Below are positions 27,794-36,484 of a stretch of DNA of 53,811 bases, one piece after another. The notes beneath the pieces are model-generated. The model did no database searches. It was not told the DNA's origin and saw only the letters and a list, made by a program, of their open reading frames with translations. The position numbers and the translations under genes are program-made. The stretch is from Methylococcales symbiont of Hymedesmia sp. n. MRB-2018. GTDB lineage: Bacteria; Pseudomonadota; Gammaproteobacteria; Methylococcales; Methylomonadaceae. The stretch is from the NCBI GenBank assembly GCA_003666385.1, contig QPIN01000050.1, forward strand, positions 1 through 53,811, read 5' to 3'. How positions within the stretch are numbered: the first letter of the stretch is position 1; each line of letters begins with the position of its first letter.

Positions 27794-28840
27794 GTGCATT
27801 CAAGTATTTTAGGTTGGGATATTGGCGGCGCACATATTAAAGCTGTTGTGCTTGAAGCAAATGGTGTTATATCCCAAGTTGTTCAAAAGCCTTGCCCACT
27901 TTGGAAGGGACTTGATTATTTGCATAAAGCAGTTAATCAAGTGCTTGCAGACATTGCAGAAAAACAAGTTTTACATGCGATTACCATGACCGGTGAACTG
28001 GTCGATTATTTCGATAGTAGAGATCAGGGTGTAGAGAACATTTTAACGACAATGCAAACATGCCTGCCAGTTTGTGAAATGATGATTTATGCAGGACAAG
28101 ATGGTTTATTGAAGCTGCAGCAGATAAATAAACAGCATTATAAAAATATAGCTTCAGCGAATTGGCTGGCAAGTGCTTCACTGGTCGCAAGCATATTGAA
28201 TAATGGACTTTTTATTGATATAGGCAGTACCACGACAGATATTTTGCTTTTATCCAATCATAAAGTGCAGGCGATAGGGGTGACAGATTATGAAAGACTG
28301 GTTTCAGACGAACTGGTTTATACGGGTGTTATAAGAACAGATGTGATGGCTGTTGCACAAACAGCGAGTTTCCAAGGACAGTCTATGGGGTTAATGGCTG
28401 AACATTTTGCTACTATGGCGGATGTGTATCGTGTTACAGGTGAACTCAATGAATACCATGATCAGACTGATACTGCGGATGGTGCAGAAAAAACAGTCAT
28501 CGCCAGTGGCAAACGATTATCCAGAATGACAGGATATGAGTTTGCAGAAAATGATTTGCCATATTGGCTGCAGTTTGCAGAAGATATAAAGCAACAACAG
28601 AAAAATAGAATCATTCAGGCATGTGAAAAACAGTTGTCTCGAAAATTGGCATCAAACAAGGATTTTTTTATTGGTGCAGGAGTTGGTCGTTTTTTAGTAA
28701 AACAAATTGCAAGTGAATGGGGCTATCCTTATAGAGATTTTTCGGATCTGATTGCAAGCAAATGTAATGCTACTGAAATGACGGTAGCCGATTGTGCGCC
28801 AGCTGCTTCAGTTGCTTTACTAGCCATGTCTATTAAATAA
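27794..28840 (+). CDS. mfnF: Hydantoinase/oxoprolinase-like protein, probable MfnF of methanofuran synthesis
   Basis: The 348-residue protein has an actin/Hsp70-like ATPase fold: ILGWDIGGAHIKAVVLEANG (phosphate 1), TMTGELVDYF, and FIDIGSTTTDILLL (phosphate 2). This matches the family annotated in methylotrophs as H4MPT-linked C1 transfer pathway protein, whose archaeal member MfnF couples the furan and tyramine-glutamate parts of methanofuran. It starts at a GTG with AAGGA upstream. Its TAA stop is the first three bases of the 8-bp target duplication of R1d, so the element landed exactly at the gene end. Confidence 0.78.
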   Translation: MHSSILGWDIGGAHIKAVVLEANGVISQVVQKPCPLWKGLDYLHKAVNQVLADIAEKQVLHAITMTGELVDYFDSRDQGVENILTTMQTCLPVCEMMIYAGQDGLLKLQQINKQHYKNIASANWLASASLVASILNNGLFIDIGSTTTDILLLSNHKVQAIGVTDYERLVSDELVYTGVIRTDVMAVAQTASFQGQSMGLMAEHFATMADVYRVTGELNEYHDQTDTADGAEKTVIASGKRLSRMTGYEFAENDLPYWLQFAEDIKQQQKNRIIQACEKQLSRKLASNKDFFIGAGVGRFLVKQIASEWGYPYRDFSDLIASKCNATEMTVADCAPAASVALLAMSIK

Positions 28841-28845
28841 ATGCA

Positions 28846-29096
28846 TTAACTACTCAGCTTACCCTCTATTTTGTCCAATAGCCGCGTTGAAAGTGCGCAT
28901 TTACACCTGTAAACTCCGCGCTTTCGCCTTGCTCTTGAACAAAAAGGATTAAAGACTAAAGACTAAAGACTAAAGCCGCGTTGAAAGTACGCATTTACAC
29001 CTGTAAACTCCGTGCTTTCGCCTTGCTCTTGAACGCCTTGATCTTGAACAGAACAGAGGGCAATCTAAGCAGTTACGGAGTACGCTGAGTAGTTAC
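28846..29096 (+). mobile_element. R1d miniature element with internal duplication and 8-bp target duplication
   Basis: The termini TTAACTACTCAGC and GCTGAGTAGTTAC are flanked by TAAATGCA at 28838-28845 and 29097-29104. The element is 251 bp because a 60-bp internal unit is duplicated (28881-28940 and 28975-29034). The two copies are separated by 34 bp containing three AAAGACT heptamers. It sits between the mfnF-like gene and pabB. Confidence 0.85.
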
Positions 29097-29160
29097 TAAA
29101 TGCAGTTCTATCTGCATTAAACTATACAGCTTACCTTTTTATTTAGGATAATAGTTATTA

Positions 29161-30567
29161 ATGTATCTAGGCTCCAAGTCGGCTAAAAAATATTCAATGA
29201 CATTAGCAACACAACAAAAATACCCGCTACCCTATTTTGAAGATAGTTCTGGGCTATTTGCACCCATTGCAGATAAACCTTGGGCGGTTTTTCTGGATAG
29301 TGGTTTTCCTGAAAGTGATTATGGTCGTTACGACATTATAGCCAGCGACCCTGATGTAACTTTAGTAACAACAGGACATACCACGCAGATTTCAAAGCAA
29401 GGTCAAATAAGCTATTCAGAAGAAGATCCTTTTCTATTAGTCAAGCAGCATTTGAATGTGGGTATACAAAGCATCGATGGCATTCCGTTTAATGGAGGTT
29501 CTATTGGCTATTTTTCCTATGACTTAGCACGTCGTTTAGAAAAGTTGCCAGAGATTTCCAAAGATGAAGAAAATTTGCCAGAAATGGTAATTGGCATCTA
29601 TTCGTGGGCTGTTATTATCGATCATCAGCAGCAAGAAAGTTGGTTAATTGCGAATAAAGAAGAAGGGTATGAAGATTTAATTGAGCAATTTAGTTCAATA
29701 ACGACAAAGGATAATAAAGACCCCTTTTTAGTGCTAGAACAACCGAAATCCAATATGGATAAGAAAAACTATCAAACGGCGTTTGAAAAAATCAAAGCAT
29801 ATTTGCTAGAAGGGGATAGCTATCAGGTCAATTTATCTCAGCGGTTTTGTAGTCCTTGTTCGGGCAACCCTTGGCAAGCTTATCAGGCATTAAGAAAAAT
29901 TAATTCAGCGCCTTTTAGTGCATATTTGAATTTTCCGCATCTACAGATATTAAGTTCATCACCTGAGCGATTTTTAAAAGTGACAAATGGAGACGTTGAA
30001 ACAAAACCGATTAAAGGGACTCGCCCTAGGTTAAATAAGCTAGTAGCAGATCAGCAGCAAATTAGCACTTTATCCAATAGTAAAAAAGATCGTGCGGAAA
30101 ACTTAATGATTGTTGATTTGCTAAGAAATGATATTAGTAAAAACTGTAAAGAGGGTTCGGTTAAAGTTCCTAAACTATTTGAAGTGGAAAGTTTTGCTAC
30201 CGTTCATCATTTAGTCAGTACAGTAAAAGGCGTATTAGCCGAAGGTCAACATGCTTTAGATTTACTAAGAAACTGTTTTCCTGGTGGCTCAATTACTGGA
30301 GTACCTAAAATTCGCTCCATGGAAATTATAGAAGAACTAGAACCCAACCATCGAGGCATTTATTGTGGCTCTATTGCATATATCGGTTTTGATGGCAATA
30401 TGGACAGTAGTATTGCTATTCGTACCTTAGTGCATTCAAAAAATACTATTCGTTTCTGGGCGGGTGGAGGTATTGTTAATGATTCTGTGATGGAAGAGGA
30501 GTATCAGGAAAGTTTTGATAAAGCAGCGGCCTTACTACAGCTCTTAGAACAATTCAGAGTAAAGTGA
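29161..30567 (+). CDS. pabB: Aminodeoxychorismate synthase component I
   Basis: PabB converts chorismate and ammonia to 4-amino-4-deoxychorismate, the step toward p-aminobenzoate used for folate and tetrahydromethanopterin. The 468-residue protein has the chorismate-binding domain in its C-terminal half: GDSYQVNLSQRF, SSSPERFLKV, KPIKGTRPR, DRAENLMIVDLLRNDISK, HHLVSTVKG, FPGGSITGVPKIRSMEII and the terminal IRFWAGGGIVNDS. An alternative ATG at 29197 is close to the usual PabB start. It overlaps the next gene by four bases (GTGA). Its location between methanofuran genes links pABA supply to C1 cofactors. Confidence 0.93.
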   Translation: MYLGSKSAKKYSMTLATQQKYPLPYFEDSSGLFAPIADKPWAVFLDSGFPESDYGRYDIIASDPDVTLVTTGHTTQISKQGQISYSEEDPFLLVKQHLNVGIQSIDGIPFNGGSIGYFSYDLARRLEKLPEISKDEENLPEMVIGIYSWAVIIDHQQQESWLIANKEEGYEDLIEQFSSITTKDNKDPFLVLEQPKSNMDKKNYQTAFEKIKAYLLEGDSYQVNLSQRFCSPCSGNPWQAYQALRKINSAPFSAYLNFPHLQILSSSPERFLKVTNGDVETKPIKGTRPRLNKLVADQQQISTLSNSKKDRAENLMIVDLLRNDISKNCKEGSVKVPKLFEVESFATVHHLVSTVKGVLAEGQHALDLLRNCFPGGSITGVPKIRSMEIIEELEPNHRGIYCGSIAYIGFDGNMDSSIAIRTLVHSKNTIRFWAGGGIVNDSVMEEEYQESFDKAAALLQLLEQFRVK

Positions 30568-31133
30568 AAGTTATTAAACTAGGGGGTAGTTTAATGAGTG
30601 ATAGGGCTACACTTAAAAATTGTTTAGACAGCATAGAACAAAACAGCCAAGATAAAATAGTCATTGTACCTGGCGGTGGTGTGTTTGCAGACCAAGTGCG
30701 AACAGTTCAAAAACAATGGCAGTTTGATGAACAAATTGCACATGAAATGGCAATTTTAGCCATGCAGCAAATGGCTTTACTATTTAAAAGTATCAAAACC
30801 ACTTTTCAAACAGCTAAAAATATCACAGCTATTCAACAAGCATGGCTAAAATATTCAGTCGTCATTTGGTCCCCCGATATAAAATACTTGAACGAATCTT
30901 CGATTAAAGCCAATTGGAGTGTTAGCTCAGATAGTCTAGCAGCTTGGTTAGCCAAACAATTAAAAGCAGAGGAGTTGATTTTAGTGAAATCGGCAGATAT
31001 TCCCTTGTTAATGGATATTCAAACACAGCAGCAACAAGGAATACTTGATCTGGCATTTGCTGAGTTTGTTAAAGATGTGAGTTTTAAGGTAACTGTAATT
31101 AACAAGTATTGCTTGAGTGAAGTGATTGGCTAA
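30564..31133 (+). CDS. mfnE: Amino-acid-kinase-fold protein, probable MfnE of methanofuran synthesis
   Basis: The 189-residue protein has the amino acid kinase fold: MKVIKLGGSLMSD at the N-terminus, VIVPGGGVFADQVR, and a C-terminal LILVKSADIPLL segment. In archaea MfnE phosphorylates aminomethylfuran phosphate, and homologues occur in methylotroph clusters beside MfnD/MfnF genes, as here. The GTG start lies inside the last codons of pabB, suggesting translational coupling. It is a little shorter than typical archaeal members. Confidence 0.75.
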   Translation: MKVIKLGGSLMSDRATLKNCLDSIEQNSQDKIVIVPGGGVFADQVRTVQKQWQFDEQIAHEMAILAMQQMALLFKSIKTTFQTAKNITAIQQAWLKYSVVIWSPDIKYLNESSIKANWSVSSDSLAAWLAKQLKAEELILVKSADIPLLMDIQTQQQQGILDLAFAEFVKDVSFKVTVINKYCLSEVIG

Positions 31134-31205
31134 TGTGCAATATTACGCTTTTCCCTAAGCTAGGAGAAGCCTATCGTTTGAAAATTTTATTTAACGATCA
31201 ATAAA

Positions 31206-31382
31206 AAGGTAGCGACTACATTTATTGAACCGTGGTGTCAGAAAATTGAACAAAGCAAGATGCAACCGTTTATGACATTTGTAAAAACCGTAAAATCATA
31301 TCTGTCAGGCATTGTGAACTTTGTTGAAACAGATATTACTAATGCTATTGTTGATTCAAACTTAGAGAGAGTTACATGCTAA
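31206..31382 (+). pseudogene. ISL3-family transposase C-terminal fragment
   Basis: An open stretch of 58 codons encodes IEPWCQKIEQSKMQPFMTFV, then KTVKSYLSGIVNFVETDITN and AIVDSNLERV. This is the conserved end of ISL3 transposases (KTLK-HW-GI-NY-ETRITNG-VEG-N). The N-terminal catalytic part and the element ends are gone. It overlaps the start of the Fic antitoxin frame by seven bases. Confidence 0.75.
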
Positions 31383-31630
31383 AAAAGAGTAAAATTTATA
31401 TATTGAGTTTATTTAAAAGAATCCAAAATTTTTTCTTTTCTAAGGATGATGAAGAGAAAATTAGTGTTATCTCAAGTGATGAAAAAACTAAAATCTTTGA
31501 TGAAAGAAGATATGCAAGTTTTGTAAATAGCTCAAAACTTGAGGGAGTTAATATAACACCAGTTAATGAAACTATTGAGGAGCTAAAAAGAAAGTATGAA
31601 TCCATAGGCAAAAATAGTAACTATGGATAA
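31376..31630 (+). CDS. Antitoxin of a class I Fic system (inhibitory helix protein)
   Basis: The 84-residue protein lies directly before the Fic toxin gene and overlaps it by eight bases. Residues 52-57 (SSKLEG) fit the Fic-inhibitory motif S/T-x-x-x-E-G/N, in which the glutamate blocks ATP binding. The segment KIFDERRYASFVNSSKLEGV resembles the VbhA/BiaA-type helix. The first 25 residues are basic and hydrophobic and derive from DNA at the junction with an ISL3 transposase remnant, so the N-terminus may be non-native. Family assignment is inference from the motif and position. Confidence 0.65.
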   Translation: MLKKSKIYILSLFKRIQNFFFSKDDEEKISVISSDEKTKIFDERRYASFVNSSKLEGVNITPVNETIEELKRKYESIGKNSNYG

Positions 31631-32216
31631 ATATGGAACTGATCCAGACCTATTATACTGTTATGAAGGTACTGATATATTAAAGAATAAATTTGATATT
31701 AGGGATGATACTATATTAAAGGAAGCAGAAAGAGAAATAACAACGGTTGCAATGTCTCAGATCCGATTTTCTCAGCCACCTTATAATTTTAATTCTTTAA
31801 AAAAAATCCACAAAACTCTTTTTATTCACCTGTATGAATGGGCGGGGGCAATCAGAAGAGTTGATATTTCTAAGGATAGTACGAGATTTTGTTTAACTAA
31901 TAGAATAGAACCAGAAGCAAATAAAATATTTAAAGATCTTCAAGAAGATAATTATTTTAATAACTTATCTAGAGATGAGTTTATTGGAAAAATGGCTAAA
32001 TTATATAGTGATCTAAATATGATTCATCCTTTTAGAGAGGGTAATGGAAGAACACAGAGATTTTTATTTGAAAATATCGCATTGAATTTAAGTTATATTA
32101 TTGACTGGGGGCTTGCTTCAAAAAGCGAATGGATTGATGCAAATATTAGTGGCGTAAATTGTGATTATATTCCACTTCAAAATATATTTAAAAAAGCAAT
32201 AAAAAGTGTCTCCTAA
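31623..32216 (+). CDS. Fic/DOC-family AMP transferase toxin
   Basis: The 197-residue protein has the complete Fic active-site motif HPFREGNGRTQR at 135-146, including the catalytic histidine and both arginines. Upstream segments (LFIHLYEWAGAIRRVDISKDST) match the family flap region. Such enzymes usually AMPylate gyrase or topoisomerase IV and arrest growth. It lacks its own inhibitory helix, and the preceding small protein supplies it. The ATG overlaps the antitoxin gene. Confidence 0.88.
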   Translation: MDKYGTDPDLLYCYEGTDILKNKFDIRDDTILKEAEREITTVAMSQIRFSQPPYNFNSLKKIHKTLFIHLYEWAGAIRRVDISKDSTRFCLTNRIEPEANKIFKDLQEDNYFNNLSRDEFIGKMAKLYSDLNMIHPFREGNGRTQRFLFENIALNLSYIIDWGLASKSEWIDANISGVNCDYIPLQNIFKKAIKSVS

Positions 32217-32326
32217 ATTCGTATAATACCCAAGGAATTAAAATAACCTTAAAAAGATATGTAACTTAGCGGACTATTGTTACTTACTCGCACTATTTAA
32301 TATCAATTGTTTTTTGTAACACAACG

Positions 32327-32953
32327 ATGGCTCAATATTTTCAAATTCACCCTTCTAATCCTCAAAAACGATTAATTTATCAAGCAGTAGAAATTTTAAA
32401 TAAAGGCGGTTTGATTACCATACCTACGGATTCATCTTATGCCATTGCCTGTCATCTTGGTGATAAGCGAACACTGGATGCTATCAGACGCATACGACAA
32501 CTGAGTAATCGGCATAACTTTACCTTGGTTTGTAAAGGCCTGACTCAAGTGTCCAACTTTACCAAGATAAATAATGAGGCTTATCGGCTGATTAAAAGCT
32601 TAACCCCTGGTGCATTTACTTTTTTATTGGATGCAACTAAAGAAGTACCGAGACGATTACAGCATCCAAAGAAAAAAACGGTTGGTATTAGAATACCTGA
32701 TAATATTGTGATCCAAATGATTGTAGAAGAATTAGCTGAACCCTTGTTTAGTTCAACCCTGATTTTGCCAGATCAAACAGAAGCAGAAACTGACCCCGAA
32801 GAGATAAGAGATAAGCTTGAACATGAATTGGATTTAATTATAGACTGTGGCATCATTGAATCGCAGGAAACAACAGTGATCGATTGTTGTTCTGATAATA
32901 AAATTGAAATAATTAGACAGGGTATAGGTATTGCCCCCATGCTTGATAAATAA
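32327..32953 (+). CDS. yciO: YciO-type threonylcarbamoyl-AMP synthase-like protein
   Basis: The 208-residue protein belongs to the Sua5/YrdC/YciO superfamily, which bind ATP, threonine and tRNA. ITIPTDSSYAIACHLGDKRTLDAIRRIRQLSN and LTPGAFTFLLDATKEVPRRLQHPKKKTVGIRIPDN are the nucleotide-binding segments in their YciO form. E. coli YciO has weak t6A activity and its exact role is unsettled. The gene is followed three bases later by the M50 protease and then scpA, a common gammaproteobacterial order. Confidence 0.88.
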   Translation: MAQYFQIHPSNPQKRLIYQAVEILNKGGLITIPTDSSYAIACHLGDKRTLDAIRRIRQLSNRHNFTLVCKGLTQVSNFTKINNEAYRLIKSLTPGAFTFLLDATKEVPRRLQHPKKKTVGIRIPDNIVIQMIVEELAEPLFSSTLILPDQTEAETDPEEIRDKLEHELDLIIDCGIIESQETTVIDCCSDNKIEIIRQGIGIAPMLDK

Positions 32954-32955
32954 AG

Positions 32956-33606
32956 ATGAATGAATTATCACTGATACAACGTATTGTCGTCTGGATATTA
33001 CCTGTTGTTTTTGCTATTACTGTACATGAGGTAGCGCACGGTTGGGTAGCTAAAAAATATGGCGATAATACTGCCTCAATGTTGGGTCGTTTAACCTTAA
33101 ACCCCATCAAACACATGGATTTATTTGGCACTATTATTATTCCAGGTTTGCTTTTAATATCAGGTACAGGTTTCATTTTTGGTTGGGCTAAGCCTGTACC
33201 TGTAGATGCAAGATATTTTAAAAACCCAAAAAAGGCAATGGCTATTGTTGCTGTGGCAGGGCCTGTTGCAAATTTGTTAATGGCTATAGCTTGGGCGATA
33301 GTCGCTCGTATTGGCGTTAATATAGAAGTAGAAATGCTTTCTTTACCCCTTATTTACACGGGAATTGCTGGCATTTCAATTAATCTGGTGTTAGCACTCA
33401 TTAATTTAATACCTATTCCACCTTTGGATGGTAGCAGGATTTTAACGGGTTTTTTGCCAAATAAATGGGCATGGCGATATAATCAACTTGAGCGTTTTGG
33501 CTTGATATTTCTGTTGATATTACTCTGGTCTGGTGGTTTAAGTTATATATTAGCTTATCCCATGTATTATGCTCAACAAGCTTTTTTTAGCCTAGCAGGT
33601 TTATAA
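32956..33606 (+). CDS. Site-2 protease family membrane metalloprotease (M50)
   Basis: The 216-residue inner-membrane protein has five or six hydrophobic segments. HEVAHGW (24-30) is the HExxH zinc motif, and NLIPIPPLDGSRIL supplies the third ligand, aspartate. It is the short form without PDZ domains. Substrates are unknown. It is tightly packed between yciO (2-bp gap) and scpA (4-bp gap), suggesting co-transcription. Confidence 0.9.
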   Translation: MNELSLIQRIVVWILPVVFAITVHEVAHGWVAKKYGDNTASMLGRLTLNPIKHMDLFGTIIIPGLLLISGTGFIFGWAKPVPVDARYFKNPKKAMAIVAVAGPVANLLMAIAWAIVARIGVNIEVEMLSLPLIYTGIAGISINLVLALINLIPIPPLDGSRILTGFLPNKWAWRYNQLERFGLIFLLILLWSGGLSYILAYPMYYAQQAFFSLAGL

Positions 33607-33610
33607 TTGG

Positions 33611-34429
33611 GTGATAGAATCTGAACTGGAAATGGCAATGGATAATATTGTCGAACAACCTGTTGCACGGGTAAAGGGGGACCCTTTATTAAAACTGCCG
33701 GAAGATTTATATATTCCTCCCGATGCCTTGGAGGTATTTTTAGATACATTTGAAGGGCCATTAGACTTGTTACTGTATCTGATAAGAAGGCAAAATTTTG
33801 ATATTCTGAATATTCCAATTGCCCACATCACCACGCAATATATTAGTTATATTGAAATGATGGATGAGTTGCGCTTGGAGTTGGCAGCAGAATATTTGTT
33901 GATGGCCGCATTATTAGCCGAAATCAAATCAAGAATGTTGTTGCCTAGGCAGTCTGAGCCAGAAGATGAATACGATGATCCGCGTGTTTATCTTATTAAA
34001 AAATTACAGGAATATGAGTGTATAAAAAAAGCAGCGGAAGAAATTGAATCGTTGCCCAGGTATCAACGAGATATTTTTGATACCATTATTGATGTTTCAG
34101 ATATTGAAATAACGAAGCAGCATCCAGAGGTTGATTTACAAGAACTACTTTTTGCACTTCAGGACGTACTTAAACGTGTTGAACAACTTAGTCACCATCA
34201 TATAACTAAGGAGCCCCTCTCAGTCCGTGAACGAATGGCAGCCATTTTGGAAAAACTTAACAGATCAGATAGCCTTGCTTTCTCAGCGCTATTTACCCGA
34301 TCAGAAGGAAAGGGGGGGGTGGTTGTCTCGTTTCTTGCAATCCTCGAACTCAGCAAGGAAGGACTTCTTGAAATTATCCAGCCCGAAGCCCTCGCAGAGC
34401 TACGAATCAGAGCAAAAAAAACGGCTTGA
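33611..34429 (+). CDS. scpA: Segregation and condensation protein ScpA
   Basis: ScpA is the kleisin subunit that bridges SMC heads in chromosome condensation. The 272-residue protein contains the typical VFLDTFEGPLDLLLYLIRRQNFDILNIPIAHITTQYISYI N-terminal domain, YLLMAALLAEIKSRMLLP, and the winged-helix end FLAILELSKEGLLEIIQPEALAELRI. The GTG at 33611 is the upstream-most start; ATG codons at 33632 and 33638 are alternatives and none has a convincing ribosome site. Confidence 0.93.
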   Translation: MIESELEMAMDNIVEQPVARVKGDPLLKLPEDLYIPPDALEVFLDTFEGPLDLLLYLIRRQNFDILNIPIAHITTQYISYIEMMDELRLELAAEYLLMAALLAEIKSRMLLPRQSEPEDEYDDPRVYLIKKLQEYECIKKAAEEIESLPRYQRDIFDTIIDVSDIEITKQHPEVDLQELLFALQDVLKRVEQLSHHHITKEPLSVRERMAAILEKLNRSDSLAFSALFTRSEGKGGVVVSFLAILELSKEGLLEIIQPEALAELRIRAKKTA

Positions 34430-34679
34430 ACGGCCAGTAGCAGAACAGATTATCTGCGCTGTTGATAAAGAAAAAGCTGCACAGAGAGAAAAAATCAAGA
34501 AAGAGCTGGAAGTGGAAATAACAGTTCAACTAAAAGCAGAATTGGCAGTAAAAATAGAAGCTGAAGTTCAACATAGATTAGAACAGGAATACCAGCAGAA
34601 ATTGGCACAAGCTATCGCCAATTCAGTACAATCCAAGCAGGAATTAACAAAGCAGCCTAAAAGAACTATAAATATCAAT

Positions 34680-35351
34680 ATGGAGACTAAACAAATTGTT
34701 GAGGCTATTTTGTTTGCGGCTGAAAAACCAATGACAGTTAAACAGCTGCAAAAAATATATCCTGAAATTGAAAGACCAGAGCTTACAGTAATTCAAAATG
34801 CGATTGATTCTATCATTGAGGATTATGCAGCCAGACCGATTGCTTTAAAACATTTATCGAGTGGTTATAGATTTCAAGTGAAAGAAGGATATTCATACTG
34901 GGTATCACGTATTTTTGAAGATAAACCCCCTAAATATTCGCGGGCATTATTAGAAACAGTCGCTATTATTGCGTATAGACAACCAGTAACACGGGGAGAC
35001 ATAGAAGATATTCGTGGTGTCAGTGTCAGTTCTAATATTATCAGGACATTGCTGGATAGAGAATGGATTCGTGTAATAGCGCATAAAGAAGTACCTGGTC
35101 GTCCCGCTTTATACGGATCGACCAAACAATTTTTAGATTATTTTAATTTATCCTCTTTAGGCCAATTACCTACTTTAGAAGAAATAAAAGAATGTGACTT
35201 CGAGGCTAAAGAACTTGAATTAAACAATAATGCGTTAACGCATCCGCAGAATGAAAAGGGTCAGAATGCAAAGCTTGAAGGAATATCCGCAAAAGAACAG
35301 CGAGTGGAAGAAAAAAGCAAACAAGAATCAGAAAAAAAAGAATGTGAATAA
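34680..35351 (+). CDS. scpB: Segregation and condensation protein ScpB
   Basis: ScpB is the paired winged-helix partner of ScpA. From METKQIVEAILFAAEKPMTV the protein is 223 residues and contains RALLETVAIIAYRQPVTRGDIEDIRGVSVSSNIIRTLLDREWIRV and GRPALYGSTKQFLDYFNL. The frame stays open upstream to beyond the scpA stop and would add a charged coiled coil (about 34430-34680), with a GTG at 34512 as possible start. I chose the ATG because the recognised domain begins there. The C-terminal 60 residues are a K/E-rich tail that runs into rluB. Confidence 0.9.
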   Translation: METKQIVEAILFAAEKPMTVKQLQKIYPEIERPELTVIQNAIDSIIEDYAARPIALKHLSSGYRFQVKEGYSYWVSRIFEDKPPKYSRALLETVAIIAYRQPVTRGDIEDIRGVSVSSNIIRTLLDREWIRVIAHKEVPGRPALYGSTKQFLDYFNLSSLGQLPTLEEIKECDFEAKELELNNNALTHPQNEKGQNAKLEGISAKEQRVEEKSKQESEKKECE

Positions 35352-36177
35352 CAAAAAATCATCAAACAGGTCTTGGAAAACAGACAATAAACCCCAAAAA
35401 TCAACGCCCGAACGCATTCAAAAAGTACTGGCACGTGGCGGACTAGCTTCCAGAAGAGAAATTGAACGCTGGATAGATGAAGGACGGTTAAATGTTAATG
35501 GGGTAAAAGTAACGCCAGGCTTACATCTTCAGGCAGGTGATCAGGTTCAGCTGAATGGCAGGCTGATTAAATGGGAAAAGTATAGCGAACAAGCAACCAG
35601 AGTCATTGTTTATAACAAACCAACAGGAGAGGTCGTCACACGGCGAGATCCACAAGGTCGCCCAGTGGTGTTTAGCCGCTTACCCAAGCTTGATATGGGT
35701 CGCTGGATTTCAGTAGGTCGTCTGGATATTAATACTTCTGGTTTACTCCTACTAACTAATAATGGAGAGTTAGCTAATCGACTCATGCACCCTTCAGTAG
35801 AGGTCGATAGAGAATACGCCGTACGCATTTTGGGTGCAGTCCCTGATGAAATGATTGCACAATTGAAAGCGGGTGTGGAATTAGAAGATGGCAAAGCACA
35901 TTTTGATGATATTCAATTTTTTTCTGGTGAAGGCGCTAATAAATGGTTTCATGTGGTCGTTAAAGAAGGTAGAAATCGTTTAGTCAGACGCTTATGGGAA
36001 TCGCAAGGCGTTACCGTTAGCCGCTTAATGAGAGTACGCTATGGCCCTGCTGTTTTACCAAGAAATGTACGCGCACAGGGTTATTACTCATTGAACAATA
36101 AAGAATTATCGATCTTGAAAGAGTTTGTTGGTTTAGCAACAGAGAAACATTTAAAACCGGCACCAAGACAACGATAA
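35344..36177 (+). CDS. rluB: 23S rRNA pseudouridine synthase RluB family
   Basis: RluB makes pseudouridine 2605 in 23S rRNA. Residues about 20-75 are an S4 RNA-binding domain (RIQKVLARGGLASRREIERWIDEGRLNVNG), followed by the synthase domain with the catalytic aspartate in SVGRLDINTSGLLLLTNNGELANRLMHPS and the EGRNRLVRRLWESQG segment. I chose the GTG at 35344, which overlaps the scpB stop by eight bases. ATG codons at 35251 and 35266 would add a basic tail but overlap scpB by 85-100 bases. Confidence 0.9.
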   Translation: MNNKKSSNRSWKTDNKPQKSTPERIQKVLARGGLASRREIERWIDEGRLNVNGVKVTPGLHLQAGDQVQLNGRLIKWEKYSEQATRVIVYNKPTGEVVTRRDPQGRPVVFSRLPKLDMGRWISVGRLDINTSGLLLLTNNGELANRLMHPSVEVDREYAVRILGAVPDEMIAQLKAGVELEDGKAHFDDIQFFSGEGANKWFHVVVKEGRNRLVRRLWESQGVTVSRLMRVRYGPAVLPRNVRAQGYYSLNNKELSILKEFVGLATEKHLKPAPRQR

Positions 36178-36303
36178 AAACAATTTAATAGATACAAGCA
36201 TGGTTCAAAAATGCTAGAGATTAGAATAATCAGCCTCAGTCGTTATTAGTTTAGGCAAAAAGGGACTTGTCTGGAAAAAACAACAGCAATCAAATAGTTG
36301 TGA

Positions 36304-36437
36304 TACATCGGTGCAGACGATGCTTTTCATGGTGCTTTTGCTGCTGCATTAACGATGCTTTAATGTTCTAAAATACGGCAAATGCTACAGTTGCATTGTG
36401 TGGTACTAAAATAGGTACAAGACAGGGATTGCTTTGA
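36304..36437 (+). pseudogene. Remnant of a PfkB/ribokinase-family sugar kinase
   Basis: Two short pieces in different frames match the end of ribokinase-like kinases. GADDAFHGAFAAALTML (36310-36360) fits the GAGDAFHGAFA catalytic motif with G changed to D, and ANATVALCGTKIGTRQGL (36378-36434) fits the following C-terminal helix. Stops and a frameshift separate them. The 36178-36303 stretch before it has no frame I recognise. Confidence 0.65.
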
Positions 36438-36484
36438 AAAATCAGCATGAACAATTACTTGCTTTAAATCAGTAACCCAAGAAA

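Noticed and set aside
28951-28974. Three AAAGACT heptamers, considered as a CRISPR or satellite array
   Set aside because: There are no spacers and the run is too short; it is an internal joint of the R1d element.
34227-34429. Start of a 374-residue frame overlapping the end of scpA
   Set aside because: The overlap reads scpA codons out of frame; the ScpB domain itself only begins at 34680.
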